Assembly: GCA_942491465.1 (NCBI GenBank)
Contig: CALOBA010000071.1
Coordinates: 186,001 to 250,000, forward strand
Direction: 5' to 3'
DNA length: 64,000 bases
Source: CALOBA01 sp942491465
GTDB lineage: Bacteria; Pseudomonadota; Gammaproteobacteria; Chromatiales; Chromatiaceae
A program made the position numbers and the translations under genes. Positions 36,620 through 45,272 of the stretch are shown here, piece after piece. The first letter of the stretch is position 1. Each line of letters starts with the position of its first letter. The notes below the pieces were generated by a model. That model had not been told where the DNA came from and did not search any database. It saw only the letters and a list, made by a program, of their open reading frames with translations.

Positions 36620-39600
36620 TCAGGTCAGCTCGCCACTGAACGCGGCGTAGTTGTTGGCGACCGCAAACCCGACATCCGTCCCGAGGGCCTCGAAGTGGGC
36701 CTTACCGCAGTCGATCTTGGCCTGCTCGATGGGACGCAGGGCGTCGCTGAACAGGCTGCCTTTCGACTCGACCACGAAGAACAGGCGCTGTTGGCCGTCC
36801 ATCTCCGCCAGCACGGCCCAGTCCGGGTTGTAGCTACCCAGGGGCGTGTCGATCTTGAACCAGCCGGGGAGCTTGGCGAAGACTTTGACGTTGTCGCTCT
36901 GCTCGAAGGACTTGGCGAATTCCTGCTCCACATCCGAATCGTAGACCACGTGGTCGTAGACCGACTTGGCGCTCGGGATCATGTTCTTGCTGAGGTAGCC
37001 GAACAGCTCGTTCTGTTCGAACAACTCCTGGGCGTAGCAGTCCTGATCGCCGATGCGGCGGTACTTGATGCCGTCGACGATGAACAGGCGCATCTGGCGC
37101 TTGATGATGCCCGCGACCTGCTCGATGTACTTCTGCGGGTTGTTCTTGAAGTCCGTAAGGCGACCACTGCGGAGCATGATCTCGACGATGGAGCGCCGGG
37201 TCAGGTTGGTCTCGTTCTGTAGGTAGCTGACGACGTCCGGCAACGGAAAATCCCGGCCATCGAACACCGCCACCGACTCCTGCACCTCTTGGGCCGCCAC
37301 GCCGCCGCGGTCGATGTCGATCCGGGCGGTGCGGGTCACGAAGCGCGCCTTGCCGACCTTCAGGTTGTCGCGGATCTCCTCCGCACAGGTCTCGATAAGT
37401 TGCTCGGCGTCGAAGTCCACATGGAAGGTGGTGCGGTACTTGATCCGCTCCCACAGCTGCTTGAAATCTTCCCCGAGGAACACGGCCTTGTTCAGCCTGA
37501 CCGGCTTGCGGTCGTCCGCGTTTTGGATGTTCAGATTGCCCGCCACCTTGCGCAGTACGGCCTGAATCTGTTCCGCATGCGCCTGGTATGCGTCCGGCAG
37601 GTCAACGGCGTTCTGCTTCAGCGCGGTCTTCAGGGCATCCTGGACGTTGCCCTCCTTGTCGACGTAGCCCTGGTCGAACAGGTGATTCCAGAGCGCCCGA
37701 GAAGCGTCCATCCCCAGGTGCGCGGTTTGGCCCTGCTCGTCGGCGACCGGGATGTTCGCGAACAGGTGTTTCTCTACGATGCCGAACCGGATACCGGTCT
37801 CCTCCTCGATCTCCTGCTGGAGCTGCTCGGCGAAACGATGGTAGGACTCGTTGGCCATGACCGTGAGCCGATTGACCTCGAACCCATGAACCCGCTCGCC
37901 CGCCTGGTTCACGGCGATGCGCAGTCCGCGCCCGATCTCCTGGCGCTTCTTCATCACCGAGCCCGTCTCGTTTAGGGTGCAGATCTGGAACACGTTCGGG
38001 TTGTCCCAGCCCTCACGCAGGGCCGAGTGGGAGAAGATGAACTTGAGCTTGGAATCGAGGCTCAGCAGCCGTTCCTTGTCGCGCATGATGAGCGCATAGG
38101 CGTCTTCGTCCGCGGCAGTCTTGCCCTCGCCGCGGGACTCCTTGAACATCTCCACACTACGGCCCGCCACCTTCTTCTTATCGGACGCGAAGTACCCGCC
38201 GTGGACACCGTCCACCGCCGTCTCCCGGTCGATCTCCGCGAACAGGCTGTCGTACTTCGGCTTCTTGAGCTCGGCCGCATACTCCGCTTCGAACCAGCGT
38301 GCGTACTTGCCCGGCTGCGCATGGCCCGCTTCGTCGTACTCGCGATAGTTCGCCACCCGATCAATGAAGAACAGGCTCAACACCTTGATGCCCTTTGGGT
38401 GCAGCAGCAGCTCCTTCTGCAGATGCGCCTGCACGGTCTTCCTGATCTGCAAACGCTTGTAGTGGTCAGCGTCCACCTGGCCGATGGACTCGTTCAGACG
38501 GACGATGTCCGGCTTGCTGGTGAAGCTGATGGTCTCGTTGCCCTCGCCGCAATAGATCTCCTCGATGATGTAGCCATCGTAGACCGAGCGACCGCCGGAG
38601 AGGTCCAACAGGTCGTCGCCACTGCGCACCCACTTGGCCGTACGCGCGACCGCACCGCCCTTCTTCAGCACATCCAGCCCAATGCGGGCACGCACGCCGC
38701 CGTGGCGGTTGTCCACCGCCAGCAGCTTGACGTAGGCCCGGTTGAAACCGTCCTCCACCTCGATGCCAGAGACCTCGATCTGCTTCACCAGTTTGCGCTC
38801 GTAGGCATCCACCGAATCCAAGCGGTACAGCATGTGGTGCTTGTCCACATGGGTCGCCGAGTAACGCAGCGTACACAGCGGGTTCAGCGAAGCGATGGCC
38901 TGCCGGCTCTTCGCCGTGGTGTCGACGCTCTGGGGCTCGTCGATGATGACCACCGGGTTGGTGGCCTGGATGAACTCGATGGGGCGATTCCCGGTCATCC
39001 GGTCGTGGGGGCGATGGATGATGTTCGCCTTGTCCTCCTTGGACGGGTCCGTGAAGCTCTTGCGGAAGGCATCGATGTTGATGACCATGACCTGGATACT
39101 GTCGTTGGTCGCGAAATTGCGGACCTGCCCGAGCTTCTGCGAGTCGTAGACGAAGTAGTCGCAACGCACATTCTCGTAGAGCCCGCGGAAGTGCTCCTCG
39201 GTGATCTGGAGCGACTTGTAGACCCCCTCCTTGATGGCCACCGACGGCACGACGATGATGAACTTGTTGAAGCCGTAGGCCCGGTGGAGTTCGAAGACGG
39301 TGCGCAGGTACACGTAGGTCTTGCCGGTGCCCGTCTCCATCTCGACGGTGAAGTTCATGCCGTCGAGCCCCGCGGATTGGGCGAGCCCGTTGCGCAGCTG
39401 CACCGCGCGGACGTTCTTCAGGATGTCTTCTTCGAGCAGCCGCAGCCGGTTGCCGACGCCGAGATCGCTGGATTCTCCCTCGAAGGCGAGGCTCATCTGC
39501 GGGTCATCGCCCAGCGCCGCGACCGTGAAGTTCGTCTGGCAGGTCTCCTGGCCCTTGAACACATCGACGATCGAGCCGATGGCCTCGGTCTGGTAGTCGA

Positions 39601-39625
39601 GGTCCGCGGAGAATTGGATTTTCAT
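36620..39625 (-). CDS. res: Type III-like restriction helicase-nuclease (Res)
   Basis: 1001 residues. Walker A ETGTGKT at 97-103, DEPQ (motif II) at 229-232, and SF2 motif VI region KKRQEIGRGLRIAVNQ. A C-terminal PDDEXK nuclease contains YNPDWAVLAEMDGQQRLFF then VVESKG. It would translocate and cut DNA with a Mod subunit (40719-42587). A 12-copy ATTGCTG array touches its start codon and replaces a normal ribosome-binding site. Full family length and intact. Confidence 0.93.
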   Translation of the reverse strand: MKIQFSADLDYQTEAIGSIVDVFKGQETCQTNFTVAALGDDPQMSLAFEGESSDLGVGNRLRLLEEDILKNVRAVQLRNGLAQSAGLDGMNFTVEMETGTGKTYVYLRTVFELHRAYGFNKFIIVVPSVAIKEGVYKSLQITEEHFRGLYENVRCDYFVYDSQKLGQVRNFATNDSIQVMVINIDAFRKSFTDPSKEDKANIIHRPHDRMTGNRPIEFIQATNPVVIIDEPQSVDTTAKSRQAIASLNPLCTLRYSATHVDKHHMLYRLDSVDAYERKLVKQIEVSGIEVEDGFNRAYVKLLAVDNRHGGVRARIGLDVLKKGGAVARTAKWVRSGDDLLDLSGGRSVYDGYIIEEIYCGEGNETISFTSKPDIVRLNESIGQVDADHYKRLQIRKTVQAHLQKELLLHPKGIKVLSLFFIDRVANYREYDEAGHAQPGKYARWFEAEYAAELKKPKYDSLFAEIDRETAVDGVHGGYFASDKKKVAGRSVEMFKESRGEGKTAADEDAYALIMRDKERLLSLDSKLKFIFSHSALREGWDNPNVFQICTLNETGSVMKKRQEIGRGLRIAVNQAGERVHGFEVNRLTVMANESYHRFAEQLQQEIEEETGIRFGIVEKHLFANIPVADEQGQTAHLGMDASRALWNHLFDQGYVDKEGNVQDALKTALKQNAVDLPDAYQAHAEQIQAVLRKVAGNLNIQNADDRKPVRLNKAVFLGEDFKQLWERIKYRTTFHVDFDAEQLIETCAEEIRDNLKVGKARFVTRTARIDIDRGGVAAQEVQESVAVFDGRDFPLPDVVSYLQNETNLTRRSIVEIMLRSGRLTDFKNNPQKYIEQVAGIIKRQMRLFIVDGIKYRRIGDQDCYAQELFEQNELFGYLSKNMIPSAKSVYDHVVYDSDVEQEFAKSFEQSDNVKVFAKLPGWFKIDTPLGSYNPDWAVLAEMDGQQRLFFVVESKGSLFSDALRPIEQAKIDCGKAHFEALGTDVGFAVANNYAAFSGELT

Positions 39626-39707
39626 TGCTGATTGCTGATTGCTGATTGCTGATTGCTGATTGCTGATTGCTGATTGCTGATTGCTGATTGCTGATTGCTG
39701 ATTGCTG
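39624..39707. repeat. Twelve tandem copies of ATTGCTG at the res start
   Basis: 84 bp, 12 perfect 7-bp units. The first two bases of the array are part of the res start codon (CAT at 39623-39625 on the plus strand). The remaining 39 bp to the four-helix-bundle gene carries inverted-type units (AATCATC, CAATCTA). Copy-number change would alter the res leader. Confidence 0.95.
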
Positions 39708-39746
39708 AGGTTCCGCCCGAAATCATCAAGCTACAATCTAAAATCT

Positions 39747-40103
39747 TCAATTCTTCCCCTTGGCGGTTCGAACCGAGGCGACGAAGATCGCGGCCAGCTC
39801 GTTTGCCTCCTTGTGTAGAGGCTCAATTTTGGCTCTCGGCAGCAAGTCAGCCTCCATGATCAACTCCAACCAGTAGCCGCATTCGTCGGCTTCTTCGATA
39901 ACGATGCCGAGCTTCGCGACAAATTCCGCCCTTGAGCGTCCGCGACACGCAGCTCTGTAGTTCGCACCGACGGCCGTGCCAGCACGCACAAGCTGGTTAC
40001 CGATTGCCCGCCCGGACGTCGTTTTCGGCAACGCGTCTACGACGCGCATGATGCGTAACGCGAACTGCTTGGTTCTGGCTTTGAGCTGGGCAGAATCTAG
40101 CAT
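39747..40103 (-). CDS. Four-helix-bundle (S23-like) protein
   Basis: 118 residues from ATG at 40103 (MLDSAQLKARTKQFALRIMR). The open frame extends upstream only through repeat-derived codons. Helices: RVVDALPKTTSGRAIGNQLV, then SRAEFVAKLGIVIEEADECG, then EANELAAIFVASVRTAKG. This is the 23S rRNA intervening-sequence protein family, whose function is unknown. Such genes often occur as inserts in other operons, here between rhuM and res. Confidence 0.82.
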   Translation of the reverse strand: MLDSAQLKARTKQFALRIMRVVDALPKTTSGRAIGNQLVRAGTAVGANYRAACRGRSRAEFVAKLGIVIEEADECGYWLELIMEADLLPRAKIEPLHKEANELAAIFVASVRTAKGKN

Positions 40104-40657
40104 TTTAGATTTGTGATTGATGATTGCAGATTGGTCGCTCTTACAATCAACGATCTCCAATCATCAATCATCAATCCCAATTCATCAATGACTCTGTCCC
40201 GGATCCGTTCCAGCAGCTCGTCGAAGTAATCCGGGACGACGGACGCACCGCTCACCGGCGGGTTCTTCAAACGCTCGTCGTCCATCACGAAGCCCTTAAT
40301 CAGGTACTCGCGGAGCGTCGTCGTCGCCCACTGCCGAAAATGGGTGCCTCTGCGGCTTCGCACGCGGTAGCCCACCGCGATCACGGCGTCCAGGTTGTAG
40401 TGCTTGACCCTGTACCCCTTGCCGTCAGCGGCAGTTGTCAAGTATTCCTTGACAACTCGGTCGGGGGGCAGCTCTCCTTCCTCGAAAATGTTTTTTAGAT
40501 GCAAGCTGATGTTTTGCTTGGATGTTTGGAACAACTCCACCATCGAAAGCTGGCTCAACCAGATGCTGTCCTCCACGAATCGGCACTCGATGCGGGTGCG
40601 ACCGTCGTCGGTCTGGTAGAACAGGATCTCGCCGCGTGCGGAGGCAATGTCTGACAT
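40097..40657 (-). pseudogene. rhuM: RhuM-family protein, 3'-truncated
   Basis: 186 codons. ILFYQTDDGRTRIECRFVED, then LKNIFEEGELPPDRVVKEYL, then YNLDAVIAVGYRVRSRRGTH and WATTTLREYLIKGFVMDDER match RhuM to about residue 155 (DELLERIRD). The rest (VIDELGLMIDDWRS...) is translated from junction repeats, so the C-terminal half of the ~340-residue family is gone. Five ATTGGTG copies (40656-40690) abut its start codon. Confidence 0.75.
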
Positions 40658-40718
40658 TGGTGATTGGTGATTGGTGATTGGTGATTGGTGGACAAATCTT
40701 CAATCAAAAATCATCAAT
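40656..40718. repeat. Heptamer junction repeats between mod and rhuM
   Basis: Five tandem ATTGGTG units (40656-40690), starting inside the rhuM start codon, followed by complementary-type units (CAATCAAAAATCATCAATC) up to the mod stop. Confidence 0.85.
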
Positions 40719-42587
40719 CTACAATGACTTAACGTCATCGACCCCGGCTTGGCGCAGGATCTGGACCGTGTTGGTCTTGACCACGTCGTCCGGGAAGCCG
40801 GCGTCCTTGAAGACGACGCGCATGATCTCGGGCTCGAGCTCCGCCTTCAGTGCGGCGATACCCTCGACCAGGTCCAGGGTGATGCCGTCCGCTAGGCAGA
40901 CGATCAGCGCTCCGGCGCCGACGACGTAGACGGTCTTTTCGTTGATCAATCGTTCGTCAACCGGAACGGTGAGATCCAAGCCGTATTTGAGAATAAGCTC
41001 GTAGAGAACATCTAACTCTGATCGGTCCGGTTTTGTGTTTTGGATGGCATCGAGCAACGAAGATTCCAAAGCATCAAACTCGGCTTCCCAAGCCGATAGA
41101 TTACTCGAATCTAGATTGAACATGCGACATCCTAAACTGTAAGCGCCATCGTCGCTGGAAATGGATTCCGTACCGTTTAGTTCAACTTGTACCGAGGCGT
41201 CTTGGATTACTCGGCGGATACGACTCTTTGCAATATCTGCTATCGTATTGAAATCTTCGCGCTCTGTTATTTCCGGGAGTTGCACCATTATAAATTTAAG
41301 CGGATGGCCTTGGGCCGTTCGGCGAAGCGCAGCCTCTGCGAGAGGAGCGGAACCTGCGAAAAAATCGAGTACGAGATCGCCATCTTGACAAACCAGGTCC
41401 AGCATCCTTCCCATTAGCTTGGTTGGCTTGGGTGTGTCGAATGGCGCATCCCCGTCGAATACCTTCTTGAGCTCCAGAGTAGCCTCTTTATTGTGTCCGG
41501 CGAAAGAGTAGTCCCACCATGTATGAGGCTTGATCCCTCTATCCGACTCGCTTAAGAAGGACTTGAGCATGGGGCGCGCATCACGATTAACCCCCCACCA
41601 AATTCTGTTGTCTCTGCTCCAACGCTCGAACTGATCTTCGTTGCAGCGCCAATAGCGATTCGGAGGAGGAGAGAATTTTTTCCCCGTTGGGCCGGAAATC
41701 GAAAAAAGCCCGGCGCTGTATGGCTTGCTTGCTGATAGATCTTGTGCACGCCAAGGACCACGTTCATCATTGTCAGGGTTCTTGTAGGCCGCCAGTTGCT
41801 CTTCGTTTCTTTCCCAAGAAGCAACGGACACAGATTCTCGATCTCGGGCATACAACAAAATGAAGTCATGCATGTCCGATAGCCACTTCGCCGTAACATT
41901 CGATACGTAACGCTTTTGCCAGACAATCGTGGCAATATGATTCTCTTCTCCAAATATTTCGTTACAAACTTGAATCAAGTTTGCAGCCTCTGTATCATCA
42001 ATCGAAATGAATATAACCCCGTCATCACGGAGAAGATTGCGCGCAAGCTTGAGCCGGGGCCACATCATATTCAGCCAATTCGTATGATGCCGACCAGAAG
42101 TCTCAGTATTTGCCGAAAGCTTCAATCCTGCCTGATCTTTTTGCCCGGTATATCGCAGATACGTCTCCAGGTTGTCCTGATACTTGTCCGGATAAATAAA
42201 CTCATTCCCAGTATTATAAGGCGGATCGATATAGATCATCTTCACCCGCTTGTGATAACTCTTTTGCAGGAGCTTCAGCACCTCCAGGTTATCCCCCTCA
42301 ATGAAGATATTTTGGGTCGTATCCCAGTTGACCGACTCTTCCGGACACGGCCGTAGCGTCCCAGTCGAAGGCATCTGCGCAATCCGCCGAGCCAGGCTCT
42401 TGCCGTTCCAGGTGAAGCTGTAGCGCTCGGGCCGGTGGTCGATCTCGTCGCCCAGCAGCTCGCGGAGCACATCGAAGTCCACCTTGCCCTCGGTGACGCA
42501 CTCGGGAAACAGGCGCTTTAGGGCCTCGATGTTCTCAGCGGTGATGTCCTTGGATGCGCCGTCGGTCTTGGGGTCAAGCTTTTTCAT
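40719..42587 (-). CDS. mod: Type III-like DNA methyltransferase (Mod), beta-class
   Basis: 622 residues. Catalytic motif IV DPPYNTG at 121-127 precedes the AdoMet motif I region at 408-415, the beta-class order. NIFIEGDNLEVLKLLQKSYH is the usual pre-motif. Motif I reads DFFAGSAPLAEA; most relatives have DFFAGSGTT, so the second glycine is Ala here. The middle (about residues 215-360, putative target recognition) is AT-richer than its flanks, suggesting a swapped recognition domain. Partner of res. Confidence 0.9.
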   Translation of the reverse strand: MKKLDPKTDGASKDITAENIEALKRLFPECVTEGKVDFDVLRELLGDEIDHRPERYSFTWNGKSLARRIAQMPSTGTLRPCPEESVNWDTTQNIFIEGDNLEVLKLLQKSYHKRVKMIYIDPPYNTGNEFIYPDKYQDNLETYLRYTGQKDQAGLKLSANTETSGRHHTNWLNMMWPRLKLARNLLRDDGVIFISIDDTEAANLIQVCNEIFGEENHIATIVWQKRYVSNVTAKWLSDMHDFILLYARDRESVSVASWERNEEQLAAYKNPDNDERGPWRAQDLSASKPYSAGLFSISGPTGKKFSPPPNRYWRCNEDQFERWSRDNRIWWGVNRDARPMLKSFLSESDRGIKPHTWWDYSFAGHNKEATLELKKVFDGDAPFDTPKPTKLMGRMLDLVCQDGDLVLDFFAGSAPLAEAALRRTAQGHPLKFIMVQLPEITEREDFNTIADIAKSRIRRVIQDASVQVELNGTESISSDDGAYSLGCRMFNLDSSNLSAWEAEFDALESSLLDAIQNTKPDRSELDVLYELILKYGLDLTVPVDERLINEKTVYVVGAGALIVCLADGITLDLVEGIAALKAELEPEIMRVVFKDAGFPDDVVKTNTVQILRQAGVDDVKSL

Positions 42588-42667
42588 TTTTGATTGAAGA
42601 TTGATGATTGTTGATTGGTTGCGGGCAGTTGGTTGCGGGTCTTAAATCCGCAATCTCAAATCTGCAA
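42588..42667. repeat. Heptamer junction repeats between DUF4391 and mod
   Basis: ATTGAAG, ATTGATG, ATTGTTG and ATTGGTT units next to the mod start; complementary CAATCTC/CAATCAT units next to the DUF4391 stop; a short GGTTGCGGG direct repeat lies between. Confidence 0.75.
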
Positions 42668-43417
42668 TCATAAATGCGCGGCTTTGCCGCGCAACTCCCG
42701 CTCCAGTTGTTTGATCTGTGTGTTCAACTCGACCTGTCGGTTGAACTGGGTTTCTTTTCGAATCTTACGCCTAAGCGCGTGGATGCGCGCCTCCAGCGCA
42801 CGGCATTCCGTCAGGCGCGGTCTGCGCTGGCCGCGCTGCTCCAGCGCGGTTGCCAGCCGATAAGCGCCGCTGAGGTCGGCACAGGCGAGGGCCACCCGTC
42901 GGTCCGCCAAGGCCGAGTAGAGGGCGTAAAAGTGGGTCTGGGGCAGATCCGCAAAACGCAGGCTGGCGAGGAATGCCTGTTGCGGTGGTGAGGGGGCGGT
43001 GGGAGATATCCAGTCCGTGAACAGGAAATCATCCGCAACGACTGCGCCCTTTTCGGCCGGACTGAATCGCTTGTGCGCCAAGCTCACCTGGTATTGATGA
43101 TTGCTGATTTTTGATTGGTGATTGAAGAGGAGGGTCACCGGGTAAGAGATGGCTCGGTGGGTGGTTTGGGCCAAGCGGGCAACGCGCTTGGGCGATTTCA
43201 GGTCGGCTTCGAGCACGGCGATTTCGAGGTAGTCTCGTTCGCTGTCGCGGTAGGGCTGAATCGGGACCGTACTAGGTTTCAGTGTATAGGCCCAGATCAG
43301 GACGTCTAGGTCGTCGCGCAGGGCCTTCCGATCCGTGACGGTCAGCGCCACGTTCTCCTCGAACAATTTTTTGAAGATCCGCTTACCGAGCCGGGAGGTC
43401 TCCGGAAAGGCGAACAT
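42668..43417 (-). CDS. DUF4391 protein of the defence cassette
   Basis: 249 residues. FAFPETSRLGKRIFKKLFEE, then DVLIWAYTLKPSTVPIQPYR and YLEIAVLEADLKSPKRVARL, then HFYALYSALADRRVALACA are DUF4391 features. A C-terminal coiled coil ends at HL. The family is found with Mod, Res and large helicases in restriction-like islands; its biochemical role is unknown. Residues 98-108 (FNHQSKISNHQ) are encoded by heptamer repeat units, so the repeat has inserted in frame. Confidence 0.82.
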   Translation of the reverse strand: MFAFPETSRLGKRIFKKLFEENVALTVTDRKALRDDLDVLIWAYTLKPSTVPIQPYRDSERDYLEIAVLEADLKSPKRVARLAQTTHRAISYPVTLLFNHQSKISNHQYQVSLAHKRFSPAEKGAVVADDFLFTDWISPTAPSPPQQAFLASLRFADLPQTHFYALYSALADRRVALACADLSGAYRLATALEQRGQRRPRLTECRALEARIHALRRKIRKETQFNRQVELNTQIKQLERELRGKAAHL

Positions 43418-43492
43418 TGATGATTGTAGATCGCTGATTGTAGATTACGTCACGGCTCTTTCTCCTAAGAATCAACAATCATCAATCTCAAA
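43418..43492. repeat. Heptamer junction repeats upstream of DUF4391
   Basis: ATTGATG and ATTGTAG units by the DUF4391 start, a unique core (ACGGCTCTTTCTCCTAAG), then CAACAATCATCAATC-type units by the next gene's stop. Near-identical in plan to 22036-22105. Confidence 0.8.
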
Positions 43493-44278
43493 TCAACAAT
43501 GAATCATTTGCACGGCTGACGCGGCCAGGAGCCGGCTGAGCGGTTCCAGGTCCAGCATCTGGGCATGCTGACAGATCGTGAGGACCCGGTCGAAGTGGGT
43601 CTCCAGCAGCTGTTGGATCTGATACTTGCCGTCGACCACGCCGTCGGTGATGTACAGGGCAAGGATCTCAGCGGCCTTGGCCAGGTGATACAGGCCGATC
43701 AGCTCCAGCGCGGCGGCCTTGGCCGTTGCGGGATCTTGGCCTTCGAGATACTGCTGCTCGAACTCGGCCTGGGCGTCACGTAGTCGGGCCACGCCGTCGA
43801 GCACCGCATCCCGATCTGTCCATCCCTGCTTGCGAATCAGACAAAGCCAGACGTCCAAGATGGTCGACCAGGTCTGGGTGCGCCAATCGGCGGTTTCCGG
43901 CGCAAGCTCCGGCCACGGCTCCTCGCTGAGCCAACGGGCGGCGTCCGCGCCCTTGTCGCCCAACACGGCGAGCGCGCCGGCGCGCAGCAGAAACGCCGCT
44001 GCCTCCACCCGATCTGTCGGTCTGGGCATTGCCCGCATCAACCGGAAGGCGTCGGCAGCACACAGACGAAGATTCCGTTGGGCTGCTTCGTTGTCCTTGT
44101 CCGTGGCCAACAGCAGATCGAGAACCACAAGCTCCAACGCTTCAGCGGCTCGTGCCATGAGCTGCGCGTGTTCGTTGAGCGGCTGCTTGAGCAGTTCGCG
44201 ATGAATCTGAGCCCGACTGGCCTGGCACAAGGCATCCGCTCTGGTCGAGGCAATCAGATCGAGTAACCGCCCGCTCAT
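43493..44278 (-). CDS. Helical protein, possible N-terminal remnant of a defence helicase
   Basis: 261 residues, all helical: LDLIASTRADALCQASRAQI, then AAAFLLRAGALAVLGDKGAD, then ALELIGLYHLAKAAEILALY and ITDGVVDGKYQIQQLLETHF. The segment resembles the helical region preceding the ATPase core in some large defence helicases. The last four codons (MIHC) come from the junction repeat, which suggests the 3' part was lost. Its start overlaps the upstream gene by 4 bp (ATGA). Function not established. Confidence 0.45.
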   Translation of the reverse strand: MSGRLLDLIASTRADALCQASRAQIHRELLKQPLNEHAQLMARAAEALELVVLDLLLATDKDNEAAQRNLRLCAADAFRLMRAMPRPTDRVEAAAFLLRAGALAVLGDKGADAARWLSEEPWPELAPETADWRTQTWSTILDVWLCLIRKQGWTDRDAVLDGVARLRDAQAEFEQQYLEGQDPATAKAAALELIGLYHLAKAAEILALYITDGVVDGKYQIQQLLETHFDRVLTICQHAQMLDLEPLSRLLAASAVQMIHC

Positions 44279-45069
44279 GGTTTGTGCCCCGACAAGCGCG
44301 TCGGCAAGTCAGCAACGGAGCACGGCAAGTAGAGCGCGATCAGTTGGCAGCGGGCTGGATCTTGTAGGGAGTTGGCCAGCGCCTTGGCGCGCGCGCTTAG
44401 ATCAAGCTCGTCCGGCTGGATGTCACGAATCAGGACGCCAAAGAGCGCGACCGCTCGATTCTCCGACTCCAGCAGCAACCCGACCGCCGAGTCAAACGAT
44501 GCTTCGTGTTCCGTGCCGCGGCACCTTGGCCGGAGCCATTTCAGCAATTGCCCAATGAGCGTCAGGTTGTGTGCAAGCTCGTCGACCTGGTGTTTCATGC
44601 CACCTCGTCCGCTCATGACATTGGGCGGGGTGTTCTTGTCGCTTGATGTCTTGACCTCTCCCAGGGCCAAACGGACCACGTCTCCTTCCACTTGGAATCC
44701 GACCAGATCGGCGCCTGGTAGGCTTGCCTTCGGGGTACGCTTGTCCCGCTCCATGTTCCATGGCCAGACGACATGATGCGCCTGCTGTAGGTGGGCTTCG
44801 GCCATGGCTTCACCGATCGCCCAGTCCCGCTCCTCCGGCAACTCGGCGGCGAGAATGGCACCTAGGCTCTCGCGCTTGAAACCCGTGTTGGCCAGGCCCC
44901 GCAGATGGGCCTCGAAGTCGTCCGCGCCTTCGCTGTCGTGAAGTCGTGCTTCGACTTCGCTGCACAGAAAGGCATCGAATGCATCGTCAGCCTTCGGCTG
45001 TAACCCCCGCCAGTCGACCTGGCTTTGCGCCCCCTCGTAGCACAGGCTGCTGAACGCGATGCCGGTCAC
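44275..45069 (-). CDS. Putative PDDEXK-like nuclease component of the defence cassette
   Basis: 264 residues from GTG. Candidate nuclease residues: Glu87, Asp121 in PGADLVGFQ and Glu138-x-Lys140 in LALGEVKTSSDK, followed by NVMSGRGGMKHQVDEL. Position immediately upstream of, and overlapping, a possible helicase N-terminus recalls the Hachiman pair (HamA plus HamB). Similarity to HamA (DUF1837) is only suggested by the GEVK context. The start overlaps the previous stop (GTGA). Confidence 0.45.
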   Translation of the reverse strand: MTGIAFSSLCYEGAQSQVDWRGLQPKADDAFDAFLCSEVEARLHDSEGADDFEAHLRGLANTGFKRESLGAILAAELPEERDWAIGEAMAEAHLQQAHHVVWPWNMERDKRTPKASLPGADLVGFQVEGDVVRLALGEVKTSSDKNTPPNVMSGRGGMKHQVDELAHNLTLIGQLLKWLRPRCRGTEHEASFDSAVGLLLESENRAVALFGVLIRDIQPDELDLSARAKALANSLQDPARCQLIALYLPCSVADLPTRLSGHKP

Positions 45070-45272
45070 GACTGGAGGTCCGGCAGGACGATCAGGTACG
45101 CAACGACCTCGAAGTCGTCGATTCCCCGGAAGCTGTCGTTGCTCAGCACGGTGCCGCCAGGTTGGAACAGGCTCTTGATGTGCCGGCGTGATCGGGCAAT
45201 GGTCAGCAGGTCCAGGAGCTGAAGGTTGAGGACGTCGTAGTGGAAGCGGTCGGCCAGGTCACCGTCTTTCAT
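45066..45272 (-). CDS. Small protein, possibly chimeric remnant
   Basis: 68 residues from the ATG overlapping the antitoxin stop. The first residues MKDGDL resemble a PemK/MazF-type toxin start. ADRFHYDVLNLQLLDLLTIA and RSRRHIKSLF resemble an internal helicase segment, and the end (DSFRGIDDFEVVAYLIVLPD) is of unknown origin. It may be pieces joined by deletion. It remains coupled to the genes on both sides. Confidence 0.35.
   Translation of the reverse strand: MKDGDLADRFHYDVLNLQLLDLLTIARSRRHIKSLFQPGGTVLSNDSFRGIDDFEVVAYLIVLPDLQS

Noticed and set aside
38027..39631. Plus-strand frame opposite res
   Set aside because: Shadow of the res coding strand.
39620..43500. CRISPR array
   Set aside because: Repeats are 7-bp tandem units with no 25-40 bp repeats, no regular spacers and no cas genes.
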